From Apophysomyces variabilis (taxonomy: Eukaryota; Mucoromycota; Mucoromycetes; Mucorales; Mucoraceae): a DNA stretch of 64,000 nucleotides. A model generated the notes under the pieces. It was not told the DNA's origin. It worked only from the letters and a program-made list of their open reading frames with translations, and did not search any database. Made by a program: the position numbers and the translations under genes. Position 1 is the first letter of the stretch, and each line of letters starts with the position of its first letter. Below are positions 24,807 to 35,956 of the stretch, piece by piece. The stretch covers positions 563,165 to 627,164 of the forward strand of contig MZZL01000401.1 of NCBI GenBank assembly GCA_002749535.1, read 5' to 3'.

Positions 24807-26157
24807 GGTCACACTGTCAAAACGGTTAGCCGATAGACATCCGTATCCATCCTTACAGGGCTGTTCATTGCTCTAAGTGGTCCGTGGTGTAACCTCCGCG
24901 GATAAGGATAAACGTTTTGACTCCGATGATTATCGTGAAAGAAGACAAATATAAGAAGAAGGAAATATGGGATCAAATGGCGTATTATTCTAAAGTGACA
25001 ACAATGAACAACAATCACAAAATATACATCATAGTATTTACTTAAGTAGATCAAGGAAGGCTTGAATATGAAGTTATGGCACTGTGTGGGGCGGAACGAG
25101 CATCGGCTAAGACATTATGCGGGCCTCGGGTGGCATCTGCGAATGATGATCCCGGTTTTCGCCTCGGTCTTCCAATCACTCAGTTAAATTACCATGGCGA
25201 CATATCCCAACTCATCATTTAAAAAAAGATCTTCGTATCCAATTCAAAAGCAGCATGCACTGTCATAGGGACATGAGTAATTCATATCGGTCGTGACAGT
25301 CTAAATCAGGAAATTTCAGCTTGCATTTCACGCACTTCGAAGGAACGAGCCAAAGTTTGATCCGCTCTGCCATGAGTCTCTTATCAAACGCCTATTCTTT
25401 CCACGGTTCCGTAAATAGCTTTCGTTTTCCACTTGCAGAAACTATCCACAATTCCCTCTACACCATGCTCTGCAGATACGTAGAATGGTATCATTGTCGT
25501 TGTTTAAAGATACTCGTAACCGTAGTTATGTTTAGAGGTAGAGTAATGTGCAAAGTAGTCGCACCCATGTGATTCGTGAAAATCTCCAAAAATTCTCGGA
25601 TTGTAAGCAGACATAAACAGTTATCTCAGATGATAACCGAGAGTATGAATAGCATAAGGATCATGGAACCCAGCCATGACGAAATACTTTTGATTTTGCT
25701 GTTCATCTCTGCTGTTTCGGCCCTCAATGGTCTAACTTTAGTCAGCACCTCTGGCGACATCAAAGACGGTCCTGTATCAAACCATATGGTATCTCTGCCA
25801 TTCGATACCTCATGTTAATGTAACTTCTACAAAACGCCACCCATGTCAAGCTTGTTTCATCCCTCTAATTGCGAGATCGACCCCTAGCATATTGTATCCA
25901 TCCTTGCTGTCGCATTCTACCTTTTCCACAGTATCCATAGAGCACATGCAGCCGTTATACCATATCATCAGGATTCTTAGAAATCATGGATGCAGTTCAT
26001 TTGAGTATGAGGGAGAGAAAGAAAAAAAAAGTACAGAGCATCAGGAAAGAAAAGAAGAAGAAGAAAGAGTTGTGATGATACTCGATAATGGAAAGAAAAG
26101 AAAGCAAAAGCATAATGTCTGCGTAAAAGAAGAAAGAGTTTGACCTACGTAACCCAA
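24807..26157. other. Intergenic region
   Basis: About 1.35 kb. Two plus-strand ORFs in the same frame (25321-25572 and 25576-25818) are separated by a single stop, but have no motif and no promoter-like start. A purine-rich stretch (GAAAGAAAAAAAAAG type) at about 26009-26140 lies beside the 3' end of the PWWP gene. Confidence 0.45.
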
Positions 26158-27868
26158 TTAAGCTTCCAGCATGGATGCGTCCTCGGTGTTTTCGCCTTTC
26201 TTTGCTGCCAATGGTATACTAGTCGCAGGTTGATTTTCAGCGGTAGCTTTTGGCTCGTCCAGTTGCATAGGTTCCACTGACGCTTCTTTCTGTGCGTCAG
26301 GCTGCGCAGCAGCATTCGCAACATCCTGTCCTGCTGTAGCTCTCGTTTGCTCCTGCAAGCGGGCTGGATCCGAAAATAACGATTTCCAATGCTTCATCAA
26401 GTTTTGGCAACGCTCCTTGATATTAAATTCTGTGTCCTCTTCATAATTGTATGTGCACGCAGCCTTCACAACCTTCCCAATTTTGGTTTCCTTATATTCA
26501 CTCTGTTTAACCTTTGTCTTCCAATTGCTGAGATCACTTACCCTTAGTAGTTCATATGTCATAGGTAACTCCTCAATATCCTTAACAACCTGTGCAATCT
26601 TTGGATAATCATCTGGCGAAATCTCACCCTATGTTGTATGTTAAACCAAGCATTTTCGTAGTACCTTTGTTTCTTAAAATCAACTTACGGGTTTCTTATC
26701 ATATACGAGTTTCTGGAGTCTGTGTCTTGTATGATAGGTTCGCCTAAATTCAGGTGTTTTCTTATATGCTTCTGCGTCATAGGTCTTTGCTTTCTCATCA
26801 TGCCCCGTCGATGTATCCTTCTGTGCGACATCCATCGATTTATGCGTTACCGTAGGGGAAGCAGTGGTAATGTCATCCTCTTTCTCCATTGACATGGACT
26901 TGCGCTGATGATAGGCGCCGTTAATACACGGCATCCCAGTTTCCTCTTACAATCAGTCCCCTCTTACCCGTTTTTTCCTATCCCTGTTGTTGTCATTTGT
27001 GTTTTCATCCACTGTCTTTTCCTCATCCGGTTTGCGAGACCGCCTCTTGCTTTTGACAGGGGTAGGTTCCGCCTCTTCGTCCTCTTCCTCTTCCTCATCC
27101 TCTGTTGCTGCTTTCTGTTTTCTTCTTCCATTGGATGTCACGGACTTCTTTCTCTTTGGTGTCTCGGCAGGTTGCTTCCTTCTACCAGTCTTCGCTTTTG
27201 ACTTTCTCGATCTTCCCACACCATCCTCTTCCTCGCCAGATTCCTCCTCCTCTTCCTCCATGTCTTCATCAAGCGAGGAAGGGTCCAACGCTTGACGCAC
27301 GGCCAATTCCAGATCTTTACTCTTAAATTTCTTTGCTTTCAGATCACGCTCCACGTTGACACGATCAAAGGGTCTGATAGCATCAGGGCCAAAGAATCCA
27401 CTACAAGCAACAAACAGATCACATTAACCACTCTGTTTGTTCCTCAGTAATAAAGCCCAAGTCATCCTCGTACTTACTAATCTCTCGATCCATAAAAAAA
27501 AACTGTCCATAGGGGACCTTTTGTCTTCGCTCTCTGCTTCAAGACCTTTGCGGGGACATCTTGATCGGCTTCAATCTAATGAAACAAATACAACGAAAGA
27601 AGATACGGTGAGTATATTCTGTCTCAAGAAGGACGGATAAGGACAGTGGATGTTCGTCTGGTTTTTGGGGGGTTGGGAGGGAGCAAGTCAGCAGACTGTC
27701 TTTGCCATGATCTCATCCTTTGGTGAGATTGAATCATGGACGATCCTACTGTAGATTTCCTTTTCATCTTGCAGTTGAACTTACTCTTGCCGGCCACCAT
27801 GGGTATCCCTTCAGCTTGGCAAACACAGTCGTTCCAGCTGGGTACTGTGATGAGTCTGTTGGACGCAT
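26158..27868 (-). CDS. PWWP + TFIIS N-terminal (LEDGF/HDGF-like) chromatin protein
   Basis: Six exons give 416 aa: 27868-27785, 27575-27478, 27400-26968, 26904-26689, 26628-26542, 26490-26158. The PWWP domain opens the protein: VFAKLKGYPWWPAR (residues 15-28), then KGPLWTVFFYGSRDYGFFGP and IRPFDR, the aromatic-cage fold that reads H3K36 methylation. A long charged middle with runs of Glu and KRKK/GRRK clusters follows. The C-terminal helical bundle (DDYPKIAQVVKDIEELPMT, YELLR-ETKIGKVV, RCQNLMKHWKSLF) fits the TFIIS N-terminal/LEDGF-IBD class that docks to elongation factors. I removed the intron at 26491-26541, because joining LLR to ETKIG restores the usual LLxxTxIG spacing; its acceptor is AAG. 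Likely role: coupling H3K36me to transcription elongation. It ends in a disordered Ala/Pro/Gln-rich tail. Confidence 0.88.
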
Positions 27869-28309
27869 GATTTGCTATAAGGAAATTCCCAGGTTGTTTG
27901 TTCAATTCAAAATTGCAGACGCGCTCAAAGAAGAGACCAAACGGTATTGCAAAAAAAAGTAAATAAAAAAAAGGGCGGAGGGTTCGTGTCCAAGAGGAGT
28001 ATGAAAAAGGAAGAAAAAAACAAAAAATGTACTCTTTGCGTTTGGGTGAGAGTTGTCGCCGTCTGAGTTTATGGAACGCGTCTGATATTGGACGATAATA
28101 TTTTTCTTGGTTCACCACTCAGCGTGTGAGTTCCATTACACAGAAAACTTGCTATATACCATAGATCATTCCCTTATTGTACACCTAGACACACCTCAAT
28201 TCGAATCCACTCCATTTACAGTACTCAGTTGTTTCTAATGAATACAGAAAACATACATACAGAAACCAAGAAAAATCAAAGGAAAAAGGGAAACCCACAT
28301 CCGAGATAG
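27869..28309. other. Intergenic region
   Basis: 440 bases between two genes on the minus strand: promoter of the PWWP gene and 3' region of the glycerate-kinase-like gene. A-rich tracts only. Confidence 0.5.
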
Positions 28310-29527
28310 CTAAACATTGAATCGCCGTATGTATTTATAGTACGACGTCATCTTGTCCGTCGTAAGTGAGGTGAGATTCCATTGCGTCCAGTACTGACGA
28401 CGGTTGAACATCATCCAGCCCAAAATACCAATGAAAGCGCAACCAGCGATGATACCACCATGACCGGCCCACCAATGATGAGTGCCGAGACTCTCATTAT
28501 CCTCCTCAGCGGCGGAGGTGAATGAGCTTTCTAACACCGCTTCCTTTATGCGTTTGGATCGTATGACACGCCGGTCTCGGTCTAATGTCATTTGCATATG
28601 CCGCTCCGCTCCACTATAGCCCCCATCTGGGCGCTTCCGACCCTCATAATCTTTTAGACTCTCGCCATGCTGTCCCTGACCAAAGAATCCAACTTCAAGC
28701 AGCCGTGGAAGATAGAGCTCGTAGGCCGGCATGTATAGATCCACAAATTCACGCACGGCTTGGTCCGATAACCCTTCCATCCCGCTCGTCTCCTTCGCAT
28801 GATGTTCCTGCTCTAACCGCCAAACATATACTTGATCTAGATATTCCGGTGACAGATGGATAAAAATATCCATGAAAGGGTATAGCTCTTGTTCGTAATA
28901 TGTCAAATACTGGTTCACCTTCCGGAGATGCTCAATAGCGAACTGTGTAAAATATACCTTCTCATCATTCTTCTTTTCTTGGTATATCCTTTCCAACTCT
29001 TTGTCAGGGAGTGCCTTAAATCCCAAGGACCATCCTTCAAATAGCACAATGTCTATCGGTCCATAAACCTTTTGCCACGCTGACTCATCCATGCGATCCC
29101 CTCGTCCATTGTGAAGTAATTTGTTGTACGTTGGTATCAGCACAAGCTCTCCTTTGCTTTCCAATAACTGTTTGAATACTGAGCAACCCAAGTTGAGGTC
29201 ATGCGAGCCTGCTTGACCGCGGTGTTCCAACAGCCGGTTGCCCGGATTGTCTTTGGCCAGCTCGATTTGGTCTGTCCGTGTCAGATATAAATCATCAAGT
29301 GAAAACCCAACGACATTAAGATTATACGGTGCTTGGCGCAATATGTGGATTAAAGTGTTGCATAGCGTCGTTTTGCCGCTTCCTTGGCATCCAGATATAC
29401 AAACTACAAACGGTTTGTGTGAAAGTCCTCTCTCACGACGACTCTTCAGATACACCTCATGATGCTTCAGAATGTGTTCCAATGAGAGCTCAGTTTGAGG
29501 CAGCATCGCGAACGTTTTGTAAGACAT
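28310..29527 (-). CDS. D-glycerate 3-kinase-like P-loop protein with C-terminal membrane segment
   Basis: A single-exon gene of 405 aa related to plant D-glycerate 3-kinase and yeast Tda10 (phosphoribulokinase/uridine-kinase-like fold). It has a Walker A GCQGSGKTT at residues 46-54, the substrate-loop words FSLDDLYLTRTDQ and GNRLLEHRGQAGSHD, a basic region PTYNKLLHNGRGDR, the Walker-B-like DIVLFEGWSLGF, and a late MPAYELYLPRL. These match the family in order. The family phosphorylates glycerate using ATP. An addition beyond about residue 355 is unusual: a hydrophobic helix (GGIIAGCAFIGILGWMMF) followed by a short basic tail, which looks like a tail anchor. A soluble enzyme would be the norm, so membrane tethering (mitochondrial outer membrane, ER or peroxisome) is an inference worth testing. 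Confidence 0.88.
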   Translation of the reverse strand: MSYKTFAMLPQTELSLEHILKHHEVYLKSRRERGLSHKPFVVCISGCQGSGKTTLCNTLIHILRQAPYNLNVVGFSLDDLYLTRTDQIELAKDNPGNRLLEHRGQAGSHDLNLGCSVFKQLLESKGELVLIPTYNKLLHNGRGDRMDESAWQKVYGPIDIVLFEGWSLGFKALPDKELERIYQEKKNDEKVYFTQFAIEHLRKVNQYLTYYEQELYPFMDIFIHLSPEYLDQVYVWRLEQEHHAKETSGMEGLSDQAVREFVDLYMPAYELYLPRLLEVGFFGQGQHGESLKDYEGRKRPDGGYSGAERHMQMTLDRDRRVIRSKRIKEAVLESSFTSAAEEDNESLGTHHWWAGHGGIIAGCAFIGILGWMMFNRRQYWTQWNLTSLTTDKMTSYYKYIRRFNV

Positions 29528-30366
29528 GACACGTCTTGGTAATGGTGCATGGAGTAACGAAACAAAGGCGAAAAAAGGGGAAAAGTCGCACGAGTACTAA
29601 AGTAAAAATCCACAGTTAGCCGTCGGTAATTGAATCCATTAGGCACCTACAGATGCAATGGCCCCAATCCAGGTTTTACTTTTGTAGATGCCGTGAAAGG
29701 TTTAGTAAAACAGACCGGTTGCTTTTCATGCAACAGCATAAGAAATGTTGATAGTGGCGATACTGGTGTACAGATCTTCCGGCTTCAGTGAAATGCACCT
29801 CTGCATATATCACAAATAAGCACTCGGATGAATCTCCGTTTCCAATGACTAGTGACGTTTCAAGGAAAACATGTCATCAAGCTAATTACATAGGCAGCAC
29901 GCCTTGAACGCACAATATCCCATCCATTCGACACACTTGTTGCTTTTTTTACGCGAGGCGTGGCCATTTTATCTGTCTTTCGACAGTTGGTGGCGGGCCG
30001 TGCTCCTGAACGATTTCTATTGACGGCAGGTTTCATGCAGTGACTCTAGCTGAAGAAAATCCAATTGGCCAACATTTATTTCATTCCAGCATACTCGTCC
30101 AGATCAGTGAGTATAAAAAGCGATATGAGTTCTATCTATCTTGTTGTAGCTTACGGAGGGATCTTCATAAACAATATCTTCTCGTTCGATTAAAAGAAAA
30201 TAAAAAGAATGAGAAGCATTGGATGACTGCATTTTGGGCATAGCCAGCAATTTGAAAGAATGGTGTTCAAAGTTCCCACGTGTAAAGTTCCCTCTGAACC
30301 AAAAAAAAAAATTGAAAAAGTTCGTGTCGCACAACAATTGAGACTTCTGTTGCCTTCTTCATCAAC
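29528..30366. promoter_or_regulatory. Divergent promoter region (glycerate-kinase-like / MPDU1)
   Basis: 840 bases between divergent genes. No convincing ORF. An A-tract (30301-30311) lies about 55 bases before the MPDU1 start. Confidence 0.45.
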
Positions 30367-31104
30367 ATGAATCTACCGCCTCTCATCAGTGAACCGTTAA
30401 TTGCCCTCTTAGGCGAACAGTGTTACGTGACTCTGGTTCAAGACTTGAACGTAACTGATGTAGAATGTATCAAATATGCTATCTCCAAAGGCCTGGGACT
30501 CGGAATCGTCTTAGGTGGTTGCATCGTCAAGGTCCCTCAGATCCTTACCATCTTAAAGAGCAAATCTGCTGAAGGTCTCTCCATGTCATCCTATCTTTTG
30601 GAAACACTCAGTTATGCAATCACATTAGCCTATAATTTGCGTCAAGGAAACCCATTTAGTACGTTCGGTGAAGTCTTGTTTATCATGCTGCAAAACGTCG
30701 CCATCATGCTGCTTATTCTCTTCTACGGCCGTCAGTATCGCGCCATGTTCTTCACCTTCTTTAACTTTGCTGGATTCCTCCACTGTTTGTGTAATATGAA
30801 AATCGTTCCTTCCTGGGCACTCGCAAGTCTCTATGCCGCCGCCATTCCTTTGAGTTTGGCCAGCAAGATCCCGCAAATCTTCAGTAACCTTGCGAACAAG
30901 TCGACCGGTCAGCTATCCGTGTTTGCAGTCATCACTTATTTCGGAGGAAGTGTAGCTCGCGTATTTACTACCATGACCGAATTAGACGACCAATTGATGC
31001 TTGGAGGAGTTATTCTTGCTGCCATACTGAACGGAGTATTGCTTTTGCAAGTCTTCCTTTACTGGGGCAACAAAGTAGAGTCACGACAAATCAAAACAGA
31101 CTAA
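30367..31104 (+). CDS. MPDU1: Mannose-P-dolichol utilization defect 1 protein (PQ-loop)
   Basis: A single-exon gene of 245 aa. It has two PQ-loop motifs: GGCIVKVPQILTILKSKSAEG with SYLLETLSYAI in the first half and SLASKIPQIFSNLANKSTGQ with FGGSVARVFTTM in the second. The seven-helix layout, the spacing and the second-repeat STGQLS are those of MPDU1/Lec35. The protein is needed for use of dolichol-linked mannose and glucose in the ER, and so supports N-glycosylation, GPI anchors and O-mannosylation. It has no cleavable signal peptide. Length is typical (human about 247). Confidence 0.95.
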   Translation: MNLPPLISEPLIALLGEQCYVTLVQDLNVTDVECIKYAISKGLGLGIVLGGCIVKVPQILTILKSKSAEGLSMSSYLLETLSYAITLAYNLRQGNPFSTFGEVLFIMLQNVAIMLLILFYGRQYRAMFFTFFNFAGFLHCLCNMKIVPSWALASLYAAAIPLSLASKIPQIFSNLANKSTGQLSVFAVITYFGGSVARVFTTMTELDDQLMLGGVILAAILNGVLLLQVFLYWGNKVESRQIKTD

Positions 31105-31280
31105 TACATTTAACTTCTGTGAGCGCATTAGTTAATCCGCTTGACTAGTAGCCATAGAAGGCGGTATAGTCGTCTAAAACTGCTGCCTGATGAAACCATC
31201 GATGTCACGTCTTATTTATAGAAGTTGGCTTTTTTCTCTTTTCATAACGATGAGATCAAGCAAGACAGGTAGATAAATTA

Positions 31281-32279
31281 CTAGGTACGATGTATTCCTG
31301 ACGGAACCCAATCCTCAGGAACGCATCCTTCACGCCTTAAATATCGAACCATCGTCTCCAATGTGTCGTCGTAAATACCGAAATAACCCAACGCCATCAT
31401 CTGGTCAGCCAATGCAGTGATTGATTCTACTTTTTTCTTCCTCGCAGCTTCTTCTTTTTCATCTACTGGCTGTTCCTTCGCTTTGGCTTGATTGTTTTTG
31501 TTCTTCTTTTGCATCAGTTTCTGTTTCCACGCTGGTACTTTAGAACCACCAAGCTTGGACAATGCATCCCGAACATTCTCGCCAGGTAATATATACTCCA
31601 CTAATTCGCGATAAACGTCCGCTTTGGTTTGTGGCAAGCCTGCTTGTCGTTCCGCTTCTTTCAGCGCTTCCTCTTTATCGCGTCGTTCCTGAGCATCTCT
31701 GGCGCGTGACATTTCTTTACGGGAGATGCCCTCCATCCAACGATCGTGAAATGCTTGAGGGTCTTCCTTGTTAAGGGTGTAGTTACCTTGCGAATCAAAA
31801 CTGCCCTCTTCCATTTCTTGTCGCATGTTAAATGCTGTAAGTTTAGGCTCCTTGCCTTGTTCGTCTTCAGAATCTGAACGATCATGCGAATCGAATTCTT
31901 GACCTTCAATTTCGTTCATTGCCAGCTTGCGACGACCTTTCTTTTCTGTGGTAGCCTCGATCTCAGCATCATCGGCAAACATATCAAAATCTTCAGTAGC
32001 TTTTGCTGGTTTCTTGCCGTTCTGTTCCTCGTCTTCTTCATCCTCGGAAGCGCTGCTATACACACCGCCGCCTACTTCTTCATCATCGCTACCATATACG
32101 TCGGCGTCAATGGCTCCTCGTCGCTGCTTTTTCTGTTCTAAAGCATCTTCATGATCGATTTCGAAATCGCCTGGTGAGTCTGACCGTGAATTATTGAACC
32201 GAACCCGCTTCGAAGAAGAAGCTTTTTCGTAATAATCGTCCGAGTCGAAGCTTCCTTTTGCTCGCTTTGCGCCTGACAT
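31281..32279 (-). CDS. LIN1: CD2BP2/Lin1-like U5 snRNP protein lacking the GYF domain
   Basis: A single-exon gene of 332 aa. The N-terminal half is acidic and disordered (YGSDDEE, ASEDEEDEEQ). The family signature follows: LTAFNMRQEMEEGSFDSQGNY, then DRWMEGI and the helical region ELVEYILPGENVRDALSKLG. It continues with ALADQMMALGYFGIYDDT and ends VRYLRREGCVPEDWVPSG just before the stop. In human CD2BP2 and yeast Lin1 this region leads into a C-terminal GYF domain that binds proline-rich splicing proteins. Here the frame stops, and only 176 bases separate it from the MPDU1 stop, so no GYF exon can be hidden downstream. The remaining part is the one that contacts Prp8/U5 in the family. The missing domain could be ancestral in this lineage or a local loss. 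Confidence 0.9.
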   Translation of the reverse strand: MSGAKRAKGSFDSDDYYEKASSSKRVRFNNSRSDSPGDFEIDHEDALEQKKQRRGAIDADVYGSDDEEVGGGVYSSASEDEEDEEQNGKKPAKATEDFDMFADDAEIEATTEKKGRRKLAMNEIEGQEFDSHDRSDSEDEQGKEPKLTAFNMRQEMEEGSFDSQGNYTLNKEDPQAFHDRWMEGISRKEMSRARDAQERRDKEEALKEAERQAGLPQTKADVYRELVEYILPGENVRDALSKLGGSKVPAWKQKLMQKKNKNNQAKAKEQPVDEKEEAARKKKVESITALADQMMALGYFGIYDDTLETMVRYLRREGCVPEDWVPSGIHRT

Positions 32280-32971
32280 GGTTTTTGGCCGTATTGCAAA
32301 ATGCGGGTGTGAAACGAAGAAGTCTCAGTCAAACAGAGAAGCGGTGATTAAAATGTTCAAATCTGCAGCAGCAAGCCTTCGTGAAAAAGCGTTGGTTATA
32401 GTTGTCTACTGTATAGTTTGTAAACTACCGTCTAAGCTTCAGTCAATGATACTTCTCTAAGGCGTAGGGAATCTCATAGTTTAATTAAATGCAGTATGAC
32501 AGATTCTGCGAATATGGAAACGATATCTAGAACAGTGCAACTAGGTGCATCGCCCATCATCAATATTTTCTAACTTGGGAGTTTCGAAAGAAGAACATCA
32601 TAAGCTACAAGACCAAAAGAAAAAAAAACTAACAATGGAGATAGCTGCGTAATCATTTAGGTCTACAGATACTGTCCAAACTAATCTTTCGACCGGCATG
32701 GGGTCTCTAACCACTTTCCATCTAAAACTTTGATTCCTGCTACTTTTGCATGAAATTCGCTATCTGGGACTTTTACACAATTGATTCATGGTTCCGTCTG
32801 TGTCTGGGAAAAAGAGGTGAAGAGTTGCCGTATGCGTTTTTTCTTGAGATATCAGGAACGGACGCATGCAGGATTCTCGCTATACCATTTCGGGAAATCT
32901 GGTGTTTTTCAACGCAGCGCTTAAAACTTGGTCTTTGACAAACAGTCTTCTCTGCTCCCAGACGTTGCATC
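32280..32971. promoter_or_regulatory. Divergent promoter region (Lin1 / sphingomyelinase)
   Basis: About 690 bases between divergent genes. The small open frame at 32750-32938 has no motif. Nothing else is recognised. Confidence 0.45.
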
Positions 32972-34826
32972 ATGGTGACCAACACAACAGGCAATCAGCA
33001 TGTAGATGGAATTACTTCCGAAGACAGAGAACATGACTTACAGAGCAGCGAACAATCAAGTGATGGGGCACCTGCTGATCAAATAGCCATTAACCTACCG
33101 ACAGAAGCAGGCGATAGTGACGACGAAGAAACTGAAGAAGAAGCAAGCGCCGAAACGGACGGCTTATTAAGTACCTCGCAAGGTCGTCGAAGGGAGCATG
33201 CGCCGGCTCTTGGCCGATCGTACTCTCAAGATAGTGTGGTCAGTACGCAGAGCGCCCCACCCCCATATGAGTTATATCCTCCAGCAAGGACAGTCTTTGG
33301 ACGAATGTACAACTGGATACGCAAAATCCCTCGATTTACGACACATCAAGCCATTTACTTGCCGACATTGCCTCTGAGTCGTTCACGGAGTCGCCGCACG
33401 ACAACATCATCAGTGTCGTTCACATCCATTGATTCCTTTGCATCCTCCGCTTATCCTACCACTTGCTGTTCTTATTACTATCATTATCTTACCGCACGCT
33501 GCCCGACACTCCCCCGTTTTGTGCTTCCTGCAAAAGTCGGACGTTTCCGAGGAGTCATTTTATGCATTTCCTTTTTTGCTTTACTTCTCTTCTCTTTCCT
33601 TCTGTTTTGTTCAATTTTCTTTGCTCCCGCACCACTTCCAGATCCCGTTATTGCAGACAAAACAACCGATACATATGCACGGTTTCTAACGTTGAATATA
33701 TTTATGCGGCCACCAGGAGTAAAAAATAACTGGTCAGATTTCAAGGATGATCGCCTGGACTACATCATACGCTACATACTGCCAGAATACGATGTGGTTG
33801 CATTTCAGGAAGCATTCGCATTCGCATCAAGAAGGAAAGATCATCTTATTCGCAAAGCAAGAGAAATGGGATTTAACCACCATGTCGAATCACCGAGACA
33901 TTATCCTTGGGAATTCGCTGTTGATGGTGGACTCCTTTTGTTGTCACGCTTTCCTATCCTTGACTCTGGAGAAATCGAATACCCACGTGGCACTCATAGT
34001 GATTGGTAAGATGGATCAGAACAAGCACGAACTAGAGGTCTGAATGGAAATTACGCAGGTTGGCTAGAAAGGGTGCTTTGCACGCGCTGGTTCAGCTGAA
34101 TGCAACACGAGCAGTGCATGTCTATACTACTCATGCTCAGGCATCCTATACCATTGGTGGCGACCCCAGTCCACAGGATGTACAAATACGGCTCGACCAA
34201 TTTATACGGCTACGTGAATGGATCAGTCAGACTTCTCAAGCTGATAACTGGCCGGTATTATTACTGGGTGATTTCAATGTAGACGCCGCAATCCATGGAA
34301 AAGATATACCTATCACTAGCCCAAGCGAAGAGAGTTCGAGGGAATACAAGATGATGATGCAAGTTTTGTCAGGCGTAAACTCAGATGTTTTCTCCATGAG
34401 TGATGGATGGGCTGAAGCATTTACATATGCGGAACCTTTACGGTCGGTGCCGTTCGTTGACGTAGTATTTGAGAATTATGGTTATCACCCTGTGACCTTC
34501 GGCGATATCATAGTGAATCAGGAAGGAGAAATCGAGCCTGCTGAAACGGTCTTAACAGATCAGGATGAGATTATGAGCGTCCAGAGCCTTGATAGGATTC
34601 TATGGGCTTCGCGAGAGACATCAATCATGCAGATTGAGAACGCAAGGGTGGAAAAGTTTTTGGTTCAAGACAATCCGAAGATTGGCGAACAGGATCCCAA
34701 AAATATCCCATTCACTCAAGTTTCGGGTAAGCACTCTTATTCTGCCAAAAAGACTTGATTTATCTATGCCTTTTTATTTCCTTGACAGACCATTACGGTG
34801 TCAGTTGCATGTTGCACCTAGTGTAA
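32972..34826 (+). CDS. Membrane-anchored neutral sphingomyelinase (EEP superfamily)
   Basis: Three exons give 579 aa: 32972-34005, 34059-34726, 34789-34826. The first about 190 residues are acidic and Ser-rich, with a PPPY motif near residue 97 that could recruit a WW/Rsp5-type ligase. One transmembrane helix follows (about residues 194-217, GVILCISFFALLLFSFLLF). The catalytic endonuclease/exonuclease/phosphatase domain has the metal-binding Asn in FLTLNIFMRP (N242), Glu in VVAFQEAF (E280), YTTHAQA, the GDFNVD box and the final SDHYGV, whose His sits in the short last exon. This order is that of neutral sphingomyelinases, which release ceramide and phosphocholine-type headgroups. Topology suggests the catalytic domain faces the side opposite the acidic head. 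Whether it prefers inositol-phosphoceramide, as Isc1 does, cannot be told here. Confidence 0.9.
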
Positions 34827-35956
34827 ATAATGGTTATGTGATTGATACGAGAATTTCTCGTAGCGTAAGGGAAGTATGGAGAAGTTAGCAGACTTTGCAT
34901 CTTTAGCGGTTTCCAGTCACATAATGCATGATACGAATGGATGCGATATACATGGATGAGGTGACTTGTAACTGTGTTCTATGTAAGAAAAACAATAAAT
35001 TCATATCCATGACGAGAATTAGATTAGCTCGATGTCGCATTAGGCCATGGTTTCATTGGTCTAGTACAGCAAAATCATAAGAAACCCGGTGTTATCAATA
35101 AGCTAAAGTCGAAAACAATGCTCGTCATTAGAATTCTACCGATCCACCAGAAGTAATAGTAACAAAGTTCGTCATTACATATGCATAGAAATTTTCAGTT
35201 TGTAAACTCTTATTTACTGTCTTTATTCCAAGTGATTTCTTTTGCATCGAATAACTGATTGCCTGCGTCAACAGCAGCCTTGCAAAGCAATTCAATGTCT
35301 TTACAGCTTTTATGATTGTCCTAGCGACTCTTAACATTGTGACCATCATCCGTCCTGAGTATATGTAGGCAAAGTGCTTTTGCTTAAAAGTTTGCAAACA
35401 AGGTACGGAGCGAACAAAGAATGAAACCGTGTTTGCTTATACTTCTTTTTTCATACGGGCCGGAGATCAAATTATGTTTTGGAAACTTTTCTTCTGCTAT
35501 TACTTACTTTTTCAACAATGTAGCGAAGCCTTAAGATATGACTGTCGTTCTTTTTGCAACGCCTACTCTAAAGAACTACTCCCTGACTGCAGTATTACTA
35601 GATGAGGTCGGAATGTTTGACTCTACTAGTTTGCGGCAACATCACTTGATAGCATCGTAAAAGGCTTGGTCTGGCCCCTTACGGTAGATATTACAGACTG
35701 CATACATAAGAAATGGGTAGTTCATTTCTCTTCTTATACTATTGTATGCATGTTTGTCGTTTGCATAGTCTCTGTGTGTTTCCTGCGTCACTATCTCCTG
35801 TTTATAGATTTCCGTCCCTGTAGATGTTAAGATGCATAAAAACAATGGATTTTCTTTTACTTAAACTCATTTTTATTTATCAGCGGGTTCTGACCCAAAT
35901 CTGCAATCTACAAAATCCCTGCCCATGTTACTATTTCATTGTAACCAGTTTCCCAG
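34827..35956. other. Intergenic region
   Basis: About 1.1 kb after the sphingomyelinase gene. An AATAAA at 34994-34999 is a likely poly(A) signal for that gene. The rest is AT-rich with only motif-free ORFs. Confidence 0.5.

Noticed and set aside
25321..25818. Two same-frame plus-strand ORFs separated by one stop
   Set aside because: No motif, no splice pair removing the stop, no promoter-like start; composition looks random.
26987..27295. Plus-strand Ser-rich ORF
   Set aside because: Reverse complement of the acidic/basic tract of the PWWP protein; no independent support.
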